NCBI GenBank assembly: GCA_039185015.1
Contig: JBCDAU010000004.1
Coordinates: 1-64,000 of the forward strand
Direction of reading: 5' to 3'
DNA from: JBCBSZ01 sp039185015
Lineage (GTDB): Bacteria > Actinomycetota > Acidimicrobiia > Acidimicrobiales > Poriferisodalaceae
Length of the DNA: 64,000 nt
Part shown: positions 47,941 through 56,843 of the stretch, one piece after another
Position numbering within the stretch: the first letter of the stretch is position 1
How the letters are laid out: the number at the start of each line of letters is the position of its first letter
Program-made: the position numbers and the translations under genes
Notes under the pieces: model-generated
What the model was told of the DNA's origin: nothing
Databases searched by the model: none
The model's input: the letters and a program-made list of their open reading frames with translations, nothing else

Positions 47941-48801
47941 TTGAGCTCGACCACACCGACCGACACCGCCACGACCCACGCCGCACGCGACCACGCCAGG
48001 GCGATGTCGGGCACGACCGTCGACACGATGCCGACGATGCCACCGAGCGCCGTTCCCGACCCGCCCGTCGGCGTCGATCCGGCCGACGTGCTCTGGGAGG
48101 AGACGGTGGCGGGCGGTGGATACACCCAGCTCGCCGTGGCAAGAGGCAGCCGCATCCGACTCGTCGACCTCGCCGGAGACGCCTGTGCCGGCGTGCTGGT
48201 GCACCGCTTCGGCCGCACCGCCGAACGCCTCAACGTCGCCGACACCGTCAAGGTGCAGTGGCAGGCCTATCCGGGCGAGGGAAGCCTGCTCCTGTCCGAC
48301 ATGGGGCGGGTGCTGATGTCGGTTCGCTCCGCTCCCGTCGGCGTCATCGACGCCATCTGCGGGACGTCCAACCTGCGCCGCAACGAAGAGCGCCACGGCG
48401 ACGGCGCCGCCGATGGCCCCAGCCCCAATGGGCGGGACCTCTTCGCCGTCGCTCTCGGCAAGCGAGGCATGGGTCGCCGTGACGTCGCCCCCAACGTGAA
48501 CCTCTTCAAACGGGTGCGGGTCGCACCCGACGGCTCGCTCCAGCTGACCCACCTCGACGCCGCCGGTGCCGAGGTGCTGCTGGTGGCCGAGATGGATGTC
48601 GTCATCACGATCGTCGACGTCCCCCATCCCCTCGACCAACGGGTTCCGTACTCGGCAGGGCCGCTGCGGGTCACCGCCTGGCGGGGCGAGCCGACACCGG
48701 GCAACGACCCGATCCGCACCGCGACCCCGGAGGCCGAGCGAGCGTTCCTCAACACCGACGCCGAGGTGGCCATGAACGATCTGCTCGGAGGCGTGCGATG
48801 A
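47941..48801 (+). CDS. DUF1989 protein 1 (urea carboxylase-associated / carboxyguanidine deiminase subunit)
   Basis: 286 residues. DUF1989 (UAAP1-type) fold: GGGYTQLAVARGSRIRLVDLAGDACAGVLVHR, then NEERHG, NVNLFKRVRVAPDGSLQL and AEVLLVAEMDVVITIVDVPHPLD. In characterised guanidine-degrading operons two such proteins form the carboxyguanidine deiminase (CgdAB) that converts carboxyguanidine to allophanate. The first 45 residues are a low-complexity extension. TTG start at 47941 follows GGGAGGGG. Its stop overlaps the next ATG (ATGA). Confidence 0.85.
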   Translation: MSSTTPTDTATTHAARDHARAMSGTTVDTMPTMPPSAVPDPPVGVDPADVLWEETVAGGGYTQLAVARGSRIRLVDLAGDACAGVLVHRFGRTAERLNVADTVKVQWQAYPGEGSLLLSDMGRVLMSVRSAPVGVIDAICGTSNLRRNEERHGDGAADGPSPNGRDLFAVALGKRGMGRRDVAPNVNLFKRVRVAPDGSLQLTHLDAAGAEVLLVAEMDVVITIVDVPHPLDQRVPYSAGPLRVTAWRGEPTPGNDPIRTATPEAERAFLNTDAEVAMNDLLGGVR

Positions 48802-49445
48802 CCGTCGACACCGACCTCGGCACCGAGGGCATGACCGGAGAGATCGTCCGGGACGACATCATCCGAGCACGGGCACCGTGGTCCGCGGTGGTCGCCGCCG
48901 GCGAGGTGCTCCGCCTCATCGACCTGCGCGGCAACCAGGCCATCGACTGCCTCCTCTACTCGGCCGCCGACCCGGTGGAGCGCTACTCGGCGCCGGACAC
49001 CTTCGTCGGGCAGGGCAACGTCTACCTCGTGGCCGGCACGGTCCTGCGCACCACCGAGGGCCGCCCGCTGATGACGATCCTCGACTCGACCTGCGCCCGA
49101 CACGACACCCTCGGCGGCGCCTGCTCCAAGGAATCGAACACGCTCCGCTACGGGCACCACACCCACCACCAGCACGCCTGTGTCGAGAACTTCGTGCAGG
49201 AGCACCTCCGTCACGATCTCGGCAAGCGCGACATCACCTCGAACATCAATTGGTTCATGAACGTGCCGGTCGAGCAGGACGGCACGCTCGGCATCGTCGA
49301 CGGCATCTCCGCGCCCGGGCTCTGGGTCGACGTCCGAGCCGAGATGGACACCTTGGTGATCATCAGCAACTGCCCGCAGGTCAACAACCCCTGCAACGGC
49401 TTCGACCCAACCCCAGTACGGGCCGTCATCCGGCGGCCGTCATGA
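48798..49445 (+). CDS. DUF1989 protein 2 (urea carboxylase-associated / carboxyguanidine deiminase subunit)
   Basis: 215 residues, paralogous to its neighbour and closer to the family core: GEVLRLIDLRGNQAIDCLLYSAADPVERYSAPDT, CARHDTLGGACSKESN, YGHHTHHQHACVENF, ITSNINWFMNVPVEQDGTL and NCPQVNNPCNGFDPTPV. The Cys/His-rich segments (ACS, HHTHHQHAC) are plausible metal ligands. Expected to pair with the previous gene as a heteromeric deiminase. ATGA overlaps on both ends. Confidence 0.87.
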   Translation: MTVDTDLGTEGMTGEIVRDDIIRARAPWSAVVAAGEVLRLIDLRGNQAIDCLLYSAADPVERYSAPDTFVGQGNVYLVAGTVLRTTEGRPLMTILDSTCARHDTLGGACSKESNTLRYGHHTHHQHACVENFVQEHLRHDLGKRDITSNINWFMNVPVEQDGTLGIVDGISAPGLWVDVRAEMDTLVIISNCPQVNNPCNGFDPTPVRAVIRRPS

Positions 49446-51028
49446 CGATCTGGATCCACCGTCCCGACGAGCCGCTCCTCGGCTCGGGCGACGGCCCCCT
49501 CGTCGGCGTGCGGGTCGCGGCCAAGGACAACGTCGACGTGGCCGGCATGCCCACCACCGCCGCCTGCCCCTCGTACTCCCACGATCCGACCGAGCACGCC
49601 CCGGTGATCGCTCGCCTCCTGGAGGCCGGTGCGGCAGTGGTCGGCAAGACCAACCTCGACCAGTTCGCGACGGGCCTCGTCGGCACCCGTTCGCCCTATG
49701 GCGCGGTCAGCTGCCCCGATGCCCCCGAGCTGATCTCGGGCGGATCCTCGTCGGGTTCCGCCGCCGCCGTCGCTGCCGGTGAGGCCGACATCGGCATCGG
49801 CACCGACACCGCGGGATCCGGACGGGTGCCGGCGGCCTGCTGCGGCGTCGTCGGGCTCAAGGGAACGGTCGGGTGGGTGCCCAACCGCGGCGTCGTCCCC
49901 GCCTGCCCGTCCTTCGACTGCACGACCGTCTTCGCGCGCAGCATCGCCGACGGCGCAGCGGCCATGTCGGCGATGGCCGGATTCGACGCGGCGGACCCCA
50001 GCTCGCGGCGCCGGCCGGACGACCTCACGTTCGGCGACGTCGTCCGGGTCGGTGCGCTCGACGAGAGCGCTCTCGACGGATGCACGGCAGAGGTGCGCGG
50101 CGGCTACCGAGCCGCGCTCGCCGCAGCAGCAGCCGCCGGCTTCGAGCTCGTCACCGTCGACCTGTCCACCTACTTCGAGGCCGGAGCGCTGCTCTACGGC
50201 GGCGCGTTCGTAGCCGAGCGCGCCGCGTCGTTCGGCGCGCACCTGGCCACCGAGCCGCCGGACGCCGACGCCACCGTCACCGCGATCATCGGTGGGGCGG
50301 CCGGGCTCAGCGCCACCGACCTCGCTCGCGACACCGCCACGCTCGCCGACCTCCGCGCCCGCGCCGCTGCCGTGTGGGCCGACGTCGACGCGGTCCTCAC
50401 CCCGACGATTCCGGAGCAGCCGACGATCGCCGAGGTCGACGACGACCCGATCGGGGTCAACAGCCGACTCGGCCGGTTCGTCACCGGCTGCAACCTCGTC
50501 GACTGGTGCGCCATCGCCGTGCCGTTCCCCATCGGCGACGGTCGGCCGGTCGGTGTGCAGCTGCTCGGTCCGGCCTGGAGCGACGACGTGATCTGGCGGG
50601 CGGCCGCCCGCCTCCTCGGAGAGGACGCACCACCCCGTTCGGCACCGCGCATCGAGCTGGCGGTGCTCGGCGCGCACCTGCTCGGCCAGCCGCTGCACCA
50701 CCAGCTCTCGGACCGGGGCGCCTCCTACGTCACCACGACGACGACCGCCCCGGCGTACCGGATGTACGCGCTCGACGGCACCATCGCGAAGCCCGGCCTC
50801 GTGCGGGTGAGCGAGGGCGGGGGCGCCGTGGAGGTCGAGGTGTGGAGCCTCTGCCCCGCAGCGTTCGGGTCGTTCGTGTCCGAGATCCCCGGGCCGCTCG
50901 GCGTCGGCACGCTCGAGCTCGCCGACGGCACGACCGTCATCGGCTTCCTCTGCGAGTCCGTCGCGGTCGACGGGGCGCTCGAGATCACCGAGCACGGCGG
51001 CTGGCGAGGCTGGTTGGCGAGCAGGTGA
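49442..51028 (+). CDS. Allophanate hydrolase
   Basis: 528 residues. Hydrolyses allophanate to two ammonia and two CO2. The N-terminal amidase-signature domain carries the Ser-cisSer-Lys triad: Lys28 (AAKDNVD), Ser103 region (GGSSSGSAAA) and Ser126 (DTAGSGR). The C-terminal domain (about 425-528: APAYRMYALDGTIAKPGLVRV, GVGTLELADGTTVIGFLCE) is the family-specific domain that removes N-carbamate. Both domains are complete. Stop overlaps the next GTG (GTGA). Confidence 0.92.
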   Translation: MTIWIHRPDEPLLGSGDGPLVGVRVAAKDNVDVAGMPTTAACPSYSHDPTEHAPVIARLLEAGAAVVGKTNLDQFATGLVGTRSPYGAVSCPDAPELISGGSSSGSAAAVAAGEADIGIGTDTAGSGRVPAACCGVVGLKGTVGWVPNRGVVPACPSFDCTTVFARSIADGAAAMSAMAGFDAADPSSRRRPDDLTFGDVVRVGALDESALDGCTAEVRGGYRAALAAAAAAGFELVTVDLSTYFEAGALLYGGAFVAERAASFGAHLATEPPDADATVTAIIGGAAGLSATDLARDTATLADLRARAAAVWADVDAVLTPTIPEQPTIAEVDDDPIGVNSRLGRFVTGCNLVDWCAIAVPFPIGDGRPVGVQLLGPAWSDDVIWRAAARLLGEDAPPRSAPRIELAVLGAHLLGQPLHHQLSDRGASYVTTTTTAPAYRMYALDGTIAKPGLVRVSEGGGAVEVEVWSLCPAAFGSFVSEIPGPLGVGTLELADGTTVIGFLCESVAVDGALEITEHGGWRGWLASR

Positions 51029-53022
51029 CACCCACCCGCCTCGTCGTCGAGACACCCGGGCTCAGCACGACGGTGCAGGACACCCCTGGTCGCATCGGTT
51101 ACTGGATGGTCGGGGTCCCGCCCAGCGGGGCGATGGACGACCGATCGCTGCGGGTCGCCAACCGCGTCGTCGGCAATCGAGCCGACGCCGCCGGACTGGA
51201 GTGCAGCGTCCTCGGCCCGACGGTCCGCTTCACCGGGGACGCCGTCGTCGCCGTCGGCGGTGCGCCGTTCGACGTGACCCTCGACGAACGTCCGGTGCCG
51301 CTGTGGTCGCCGATGAACGTGCAGGCTGGCTCGGTGCTCAGGATCGGCTCGTCGGCCGGTGTCGGCCTGCGCGCCTACCTCGCCGTGCGGGGCGGGCTCG
51401 ACGTTCCCGTCGTGCTCGGTAGCCGGGCCACGTTCGACCTCGGCGGCTTCGGTGGCCACCGGGGCCGGGCGCTCGAGGCTGGCGACGAGATCGCCGTCGG
51501 CGATCTCGTCGGCGAGCGGGTCCCCTCACCGCTTCCGCCCGCTGCGTGGCCGCAGATCACCGGCTCATGGGAGATCGCGGTGACCGAGGGGCCCCACGCC
51601 GCTCCTGACTACTTCACGGCCGACGGCTACGAGCGGCTCCTCGCTTGCGAGTGGACGGTGCAGCGCCACGCCGCCCGATCCGGCGTCCGCCTCGATGGGC
51701 CGACACCCGGCTGGGCCCGACCCGATGGTGGCGAGGCCGGGCTCCACCCGTCGAACATCCACGACAACGGCTACGCCTTCGGTGCGGTCGACTTCACCGG
51801 CGACACGCCCGTGATCCTCGGGCCCGACGGGCCGAGCCTCGGCGGCTTCACCTGTCCGGCGGTCGTCGTGGCCGCCGACCGCTGGAAGCTGGGCCAGCTC
51901 GCACCCGGCGACCCTGTTCGACTGGTGCCCACCTCGCTGTCGACGGCGCGAGCGCTCGCCCGCCACGACGACGACGTCGTCTCGCGACTGAGGACGCCGA
52001 CCGTCACCCCTCGCCGCACCCCGACGACCGCTCGGGACGGCGGTGTCCTCGCCTCCGAGCTGGGCTCCGGCCACGGCCCGTCGATCACGGTACGACGGGC
52101 GGGCGACGAGTTCGTGCTCGTCGAGTACGGACCGATGACGTTGGACCTCGCACTCCGCGCACGTGTCCACGCCCTCGAGTCGGCGATCGTCGCGGCCGGT
52201 ACCGACGAGCTCGTCGACCTGACCGCCGGGATCCGCTCGCTCCTGGTGCACTTCGACCCCGACCGCATCACCACCGACGAGCTCGTCGAGTTGGTGCTCC
52301 GCACCGACGAGGCGCTCCCGGCGACCGACGAGCTCGAGATCGGCTCTCGGATCGTGCACCTCCCCCTCTCCTGGGAGGACCCGGCGACGCTCGAGGCGAT
52401 CCACCGCTACATGGAGGTCGTCCGCGACGACGCACCCTGGTGCCCCTCGAACCTCGAGTTCATCCGCCGCATCAACGGACTCGACTCCGTCGACGACGTC
52501 CGCCGCATCGTCTTCGACGCCTCGTTCCTGGTGCTCGGCCTCGGCGACGTGTACCTCGGCGCCCCGGTGGCGACCCCGCTCGATCCGCGGCACCGACTCG
52601 TGACCACCAAGTACAACCCGGCGCGGACCTGGACCCCGGAGAACGCGGTCGGCATCGGTGGCGCTTACCTCTGCATCTACGGGATGGAGGGACCGGGCGG
52701 CTACCAGTTCGTCGGACGCACGATCCCGGTCTGGTACCTCGACGGTCCGACGCCCGGCGAGGACCCCGAGACGCCGTGGCTGCTGCGGACCTTCGATCAG
52801 ATCCGCTTCCATCCGGTCGGTGCGGACGAGTTGCTCGACCAGCGGAAGCGAGCTCGCGCCGGTGAGCTCGCTGTCGAGATCGAGCCGACGCGCTTCTCCC
52901 TCGACGGACACCGTCGCTGGTTGGAGGACGAGGCCGACGAGATCGAGGCGTTCCGATCGGTCCAACGCGAGGCGTTCGCCGCCGAGCGCGACCGATGGAT
53001 CGCCTCGGGCGAGTTGAGCTGA
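51025..53022 (+). CDS. Carboxyltransferase-only urea/guanidine carboxylase (AHS2-AHS1)
   Basis: 665 residues. Biotin-dependent urea/guanidine carboxylases are single chains of about 1200 residues: BC, CT, BCCP. Here only the CT region exists: an AHS2/KipA half (VVETPGLSTTVQDTPGRIGYW, GGLDVPVVLGSRATFDLGGFGGHRGRAL, about 1-310) and an AHS1/KipI half (about 345-660) with the urea-carboxylase-type WCPSNLEFIRRINGL, GDVYLGAPVATPLDPRHRL and NPARTWTPENAVGIGG. It ends at EAFAAERDRW, just before a BCCP would begin. GTG overlaps the allophanate hydrolase stop. BC and BCCP are not in this window. A 5-oxoprolinase PxpBC fusion is less likely given the motif match. Confidence 0.85.
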   Translation: MTPTRLVVETPGLSTTVQDTPGRIGYWMVGVPPSGAMDDRSLRVANRVVGNRADAAGLECSVLGPTVRFTGDAVVAVGGAPFDVTLDERPVPLWSPMNVQAGSVLRIGSSAGVGLRAYLAVRGGLDVPVVLGSRATFDLGGFGGHRGRALEAGDEIAVGDLVGERVPSPLPPAAWPQITGSWEIAVTEGPHAAPDYFTADGYERLLACEWTVQRHAARSGVRLDGPTPGWARPDGGEAGLHPSNIHDNGYAFGAVDFTGDTPVILGPDGPSLGGFTCPAVVVAADRWKLGQLAPGDPVRLVPTSLSTARALARHDDDVVSRLRTPTVTPRRTPTTARDGGVLASELGSGHGPSITVRRAGDEFVLVEYGPMTLDLALRARVHALESAIVAAGTDELVDLTAGIRSLLVHFDPDRITTDELVELVLRTDEALPATDELEIGSRIVHLPLSWEDPATLEAIHRYMEVVRDDAPWCPSNLEFIRRINGLDSVDDVRRIVFDASFLVLGLGDVYLGAPVATPLDPRHRLVTTKYNPARTWTPENAVGIGGAYLCIYGMEGPGGYQFVGRTIPVWYLDGPTPGEDPETPWLLRTFDQIRFHPVGADELLDQRKRARAGELAVEIEPTRFSLDGHRRWLEDEADEIEAFRSVQREAFAAERDRWIASGELS

Positions 53023-53027
53023 CGCGG

Positions 53028-53384
53028 TCAGTTGCGCGGCGCGGTGACCCGGGGCGGGCGCCCACGGACCACGATCCGCCCGAACCCGCCTCGCAGCGTC
53101 ATGCGGTCGCCCGTCACCTCGAACGAGGTGAGCGCGCCGAGGTCGTCAGGTGAGCGATCGGTCCAGTCGACCGACGCAGCCTTCCGCCAGTCGAGCAGCA
53201 ACGGCGCCCGGCAGTGCACCTCTCCGGCCGGGGGCGGCGAGTAGTCGGGGTGATCGCCGAGCAGCGCCGCCTCGATCACGAGCACGACGCGCTGGTCGTC
53301 GACGACGAGGCGTTCGACGGGGGCGCCCTCGAGGTAGACCTCCTCGAGTCCGGGGAGGTCGGGGTAGGCGCTCGGGCCGCTCAC
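53028..53384 (-). CDS. Conserved-looking small protein, unknown
   Basis: 118 residues, probably all-beta and cytosolic. Blocks such as VERLVVDDQRVVLVIEAALLG, HCRAPLLLDWRKAASVDW and DRMTLRGGFGRIVVRGRPPRV alternate hydrophobic and charged residues. No family recognised. Its GTG overlaps the stop of the upstream membrane protein by four bases, supporting translation. It converges on the carboxyltransferase gene with a 5-base gap. Confidence 0.62.
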   Translation of the reverse strand: MSGPSAYPDLPGLEEVYLEGAPVERLVVDDQRVVLVIEAALLGDHPDYSPPPAGEVHCRAPLLLDWRKAASVDWTDRSPDDLGALTSFEVTGDRMTLRGGFGRIVVRGRPPRVTAPRN

Positions 53385-54334
53385 ACCACCGGCTCACGCC
53401 GCCGGGCGGCAGCGTGGCGGGCGGCGATCTCGAGCGAACGCTGCACCAGCGGCCCCGGAGCCGAGGATGCGACCGCCACCACGACGGCCCGGTCGTCGAC
53501 CGGGATGCCGACATGAACCACGCCGTCGAGCGTCACGAGCCGGACCCGCTGCGCTCCCCGGCACACGGTCGACGTGGCGAGGGTCTCCTCGATCGGCACC
53601 ATCTCGCCCCGGCCACCGTCGACCTCGACGACGACCGGGTCCTCCGCCGGCCCGAGCACGAGCTGGGCACGGTGAGCGCCGAGGTCGAGGGCGAGCTCGC
53701 CGAGCGCCTCGAGCGGGTCGCCGGCGTCGATCGACTGGCAGGCCTCGGCGACCGAGTCGAGCAACCGGCCCCGTCGGCGTCCTTCCCGGCGCAGCGTCCG
53801 CCGGACCGAGCGACCGAGGCGCATCTCGTCGCCGACGGCCAACGCAGCACGGGTCACGACGGCCAGCACCACGACGGTGATCAGCGCGCGCGTTCCGGCG
53901 GAGGCGGAGCGGGCCGGATCGACGACGAACAGCTCGATGGTCACGAGCGACGTGCCGGCCGCGAGCGCAGCCAGCTCGACGGCCCGCCGTCCGAGCCGCA
54001 CCGCCGCCTCGATGAGCGGCAGCACGACCACGAGCCACGCCGCCGCCGGAGCGTCGCCGACGAGCAAGGCCCCGACCAGCACGGCGACGGCGGTGTCGAC
54101 GGCGACCTCGGCGCGGGCGCTGCGCCCCTTCACCGCCCACGAGTTGGTGGCGAGGAGCGCGACCATCCCGCCGATGCCGACGAGCGTCGCGGCGAGCAGC
54201 CCGGCGGGCGGTTCGGTCCATCCGATCAGGACGCCGAGGAGCGGGAGCACCGGAGCGGCGGCCGCACGGAAGCGGTGCGCTCCTCGGGCCAGGCGGTCGG
54301 GAGCAGCGACCTGCTGCTCATCCACCGCGTCCAC
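53381..54334 (-). CDS. Membrane protein with sensor-like C-terminal domain
   Basis: 317 residues. Roughly six hydrophobic segments lie in residues 25-175, then a basic helix RSVRRTLRREGRRRGRLLDSVAEACQ like the linker that follows membrane sensors in histidine kinases, then a GAF-like soluble domain (ALGELALDLGAHRAQLVLG to VHVGIPVDDRAVVVAVASS). No HisKA, HATPase, GGDEF or phosphatase domain follows, so signalling would have to be by protein contact. TACGTT seven bases before GTG 54334 indicates a leaderless transcript. Coupled to the small protein downstream. Confidence 0.65.
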   Translation of the reverse strand: MDAVDEQQVAAPDRLARGAHRFRAAAAPVLPLLGVLIGWTEPPAGLLAATLVGIGGMVALLATNSWAVKGRSARAEVAVDTAVAVLVGALLVGDAPAAAWLVVVLPLIEAAVRLGRRAVELAALAAGTSLVTIELFVVDPARSASAGTRALITVVVLAVVTRAALAVGDEMRLGRSVRRTLRREGRRRGRLLDSVAEACQSIDAGDPLEALGELALDLGAHRAQLVLGPAEDPVVVEVDGGRGEMVPIEETLATSTVCRGAQRVRLVTLDGVVHVGIPVDDRAVVVAVASSAPGPLVQRSLEIAARHAAARRREPVV

Positions 54335-54341
54335 CCTGCCG

Positions 54342-54390
54342 AACGTAGCTGTGTGGTGACCTCACGTGGTGGCAATCGCTCCTCTACGTT
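54342..54390. promoter_or_regulatory. Mirror-image leaderless divergent promoters
   Basis: TACGTT occurs at 54385-54390 (plus), seven bases before GTG 54398, and at 54342-54347 (minus), seven bases before GTG 54334. Extended by a base each side, they form GAACGTAG/CTACGTTC, an 8-bp inverted repeat across 35 bases. Confidence 0.5.
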
Positions 54391-54397
54391 CTCCTTC

Positions 54398-55921
54398 GTG
54401 TTGCGCCGCCTCGGCCTCGCCGGCCTCGTCGTCCTCGCCGCGTGCTCGTCGTCCGAGCCCGGCGGCGGCCAGCTCGGTGTCGAGCCGACGACCTCGGTGA
54501 CCGAGGCCGTCCCGGCGACCGCCGACCTCCAGGCCGACCCGGCGGCCCCCGCTCCGCTCGACTGGGAGCCGTGCCGGGACCTCGAGTGCGCCACGCTCAC
54601 CGTGCCCGTCGATCACGCCGATCCCGACGGCGGGGTGATCGGCATCGCCGTCGCTCGTGCGCCCGCCCGAGGCGGTGACCCGATCGGCAGCCTGGTCGTG
54701 AACCCGGGCGGTCCGGGCGCGTCGGGGATCGACTTCCTCCGGGTGTTCGCCTCGGTGGCACCACGCGACCTCGCCGAACGGTTCGACCTCGTCTCCTTCG
54801 ATCCCCGCGGCGTCGAACGCAGCTCCACGATCGACTGCGGATGGATCCTCGACGAGGATGCCTTCGACGCGACCTTCGCCAGCGACGACCCCGAGGTGCG
54901 ACTGGCCGCTGCGCTCGACGACGCACGGACCGAGGCGCAGCAGTGCGTCGACACCAACGGCGAGCTGCTCCTCCGGGTCGGCACGGTGGCCGCCGCCCGC
55001 GACATGGATCTGCTCCGGGAGGCGCTCGGCGACGACGGGCTGACCTACCTCGGCTTCTCCTACGGCACCCGCCTCGGGGCGGTCTACGCCGAGCTGTTCC
55101 CCGACAACGTCCGCGCGCTCGTCCTCGACGGCGCCGACCGGATCGTCCCGCAGCCCGACGACACGCTGCAGCAGTACATCGCCTTCGAGTCGGCCTTCGA
55201 GGCGTTCGCCCGGGTCTGCGGCGACCGCGACAGCTGCCCGCTCGCCCCCGGCGAGGCGGCCGCCGTCGTCGCCGAGATCGACGACGAGTTGCAGCAGACC
55301 GCACTGGAGACCGACGACTCGCTCGTCGGCGCCGACCGTCTCCTGACCCGCGACGAGCTCTACGTCGCCGTGCTGAGCGCGCTCTATGACGAGAGCTCGT
55401 GGACCACCCTCGCCGCCGGGCTGGAGCTGGCCCGCGACTCCGGCGACGGATCGGTCCTGCAGCTCCTGTCGGACAACTACCTGGAGCGTCGTGACGACGG
55501 CTCCTTCTCCGACATCGCCGAGTCGTTCACGGCCATCACCTGCGCTGACGAGACCTACCGCCCCAGCGAGGCCGACGTCCGCGCCGCCGCGCTCGCCGCC
55601 GATGACGTGCTCGACGTCTTCGCCCCCGTCGGACCCGACATCGGCGTCGGCTGCTTCGGCTGGCCGCCCGCGATCGACCCGCTGCCCGCCGACGTCGACG
55701 CCGAGGGCGCGCCACCCATCGTCGTCGTCGGCACCACCGGCGACCCGGCGACGCCCTACGCCTGGGCCGTGGACATGGCCGAGGCGCTCGACTCGGCGGT
55801 CCTGCTGACCTACGAGGGCGTCGTCCACACCGCCTTCTTCAGCTCGGAGTGCGTGCGGGACGAGGCCACCGACTACCTCGTCGACCTGGAGGTCCCGGAC
55901 CGGTCGCTCTGCACCGGGTGA
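54398..55921 (+). CDS. Secreted TAP-like alpha/beta-hydrolase peptidase (lipoprotein)
   Basis: 507 residues. Signal with lipobox (LAGLVVLAACSS), then an alpha/beta hydrolase of the tripeptidyl-aminopeptidase/SlpD-E type: SLVVNPGGPGASGIDFL (oxyanion), FDLVSFDPRGVERS, nucleophile elbow GFSYGTRLGAVYAELFP (Ser), a helical cap, and the TAP-like C-terminal part with VVVGTTGDPATPYAWA (Asp) and GVVHTAFFSSECV (His). Releases short peptides from N-termini outside the cell or handles ester substrates. GTG 54398 chosen from the leaderless promoter; longer frames are antisense. Confidence 0.88.
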   Translation: MLRRLGLAGLVVLAACSSSEPGGGQLGVEPTTSVTEAVPATADLQADPAAPAPLDWEPCRDLECATLTVPVDHADPDGGVIGIAVARAPARGGDPIGSLVVNPGGPGASGIDFLRVFASVAPRDLAERFDLVSFDPRGVERSSTIDCGWILDEDAFDATFASDDPEVRLAAALDDARTEAQQCVDTNGELLLRVGTVAAARDMDLLREALGDDGLTYLGFSYGTRLGAVYAELFPDNVRALVLDGADRIVPQPDDTLQQYIAFESAFEAFARVCGDRDSCPLAPGEAAAVVAEIDDELQQTALETDDSLVGADRLLTRDELYVAVLSALYDESSWTTLAAGLELARDSGDGSVLQLLSDNYLERRDDGSFSDIAESFTAITCADETYRPSEADVRAAALAADDVLDVFAPVGPDIGVGCFGWPPAIDPLPADVDAEGAPPIVVVGTTGDPATPYAWAVDMAEALDSAVLLTYEGVVHTAFFSSECVRDEATDYLVDLEVPDRSLCTG

Positions 55922-55932
55922 TCGGCCCGGCC

Positions 55933-55938
55933 TAGCGT
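55933..55938 (+). promoter_or_regulatory. Leaderless -10 element of SMP-30 gene
   Basis: TAGCGT, seven bases before ATG 55946. Confidence 0.45.
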
Positions 55939-55945
55939 CGCGTCC

Positions 55946-56788
55946 ATGCGCGTGATCGCCGACGGGTTCACCTTCCTCGAGAGCCCCCGGTGGCACGACG
56001 GTCGTCTCTGGGTCTCCGACTTCTTCACCCACCGGGTGCACGCCGTCGACGTGGACGCCGGCGAGGTCGAGACCGTCTGCGAGCTCCACGACTGGCCATC
56101 AGGGCTCGGTTGGCTCCCCGACGGTCGCTTGCTCATCGTCTCCATGCGCGATCGGCGCCTACTGCGACGGGAGCCGGACGGCGCGATCGTCGAGCACGCC
56201 GACCTGTCGGAGCTCGCCAGCTACCACTGCAACGACATGGTCGTGGACGCGCAGGGCCGGGCCTGGGTCGGCAACTTCGGCTTCGAGATCCACGTGCCCG
56301 AGCCGACGCCCGCCCTCGCCGAGATCATCCGGGTCGACGCCGACGGCACCGCGTCGGTCGCCGCCGACGCGATGCAGTTCCCCAACGGCAGCGTGATCAC
56401 CCCGGACGGCTCGACGTTGATCGTGGCGGAGTCGATGGGCAACGACCTGCTCGCCTTCACGATCACCGAGTCCGGCTCGCTCACCGACCGTCGGGTCTGG
56501 GCCGACCTCGGTGAGCTCGTCCCCGACGGCATCTGCCTCGACGCCGAGGGCGCCGTCTGGTTCGCCGACCCGATGGCCGGCGGGGTCCACCGGGTGGCCG
56601 AGGGCGGCGAGATCCTCCAGACCCTCGACACCGAGCGCCCGTGCTTCGCCTGCATGCTCGGCGGCGCCGAGGGCATGACCCTGTTCGCCCTCACCGCGGC
56701 CACCTCGCACCCGGAGCAGGCCCCCCAGGCCCGCTCGGCCCACATCGAGGCGGCCGAGGTCGAGGTCCCCGGCGCCGGTCTGCCGTAG
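55946..56788 (+). CDS. SMP-30/gluconolactonase-like protein
   Basis: 280 residues, a six-bladed propeller of the SMP-30/gluconolaconase/LRE family: FLESPRWHDGRLWVSDF (with the metal-ligand Glu at the usual place), GLGWLPDGRLLIVSM, CNDMVVDAQGRAWVGNFGF (Asn ligand), FPNGSVITPDGSTLIVAES (Asn) and PDGICLDAEGAVWFADP (Asp). All four expected metal-site positions appear present, supporting lactonase activity. Cytosolic; no signal. Own promoter. Physiological lactone unknown. Confidence 0.87.
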   Translation: MRVIADGFTFLESPRWHDGRLWVSDFFTHRVHAVDVDAGEVETVCELHDWPSGLGWLPDGRLLIVSMRDRRLLRREPDGAIVEHADLSELASYHCNDMVVDAQGRAWVGNFGFEIHVPEPTPALAEIIRVDADGTASVAADAMQFPNGSVITPDGSTLIVAESMGNDLLAFTITESGSLTDRRVWADLGELVPDGICLDAEGAVWFADPMAGGVHRVAEGGEILQTLDTERPCFACMLGGAEGMTLFALTAATSHPEQAPQARSAHIEAAEVEVPGAGLP

Positions 56789-56843
56789 CCGCCGCACCAC
56801 GTCGCGCCCCGGAATGGGTACCGGGATCCGCAGGTCAGACCGG

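Noticed and set aside
49873..51024. 1049-residue frame extending the carboxyltransferase upstream
   Set aside because: The extension is Arg-rich shadow sequence out of frame with allophanate hydrolase, which has full domain support; it contains no BC or BCCP motif.
53150..54397. Long N-terminal extension of the TAP-like peptidase
   Set aside because: It is antisense to two minus-strand genes, is Arg/His-rich, and would bury the lipoprotein signal.
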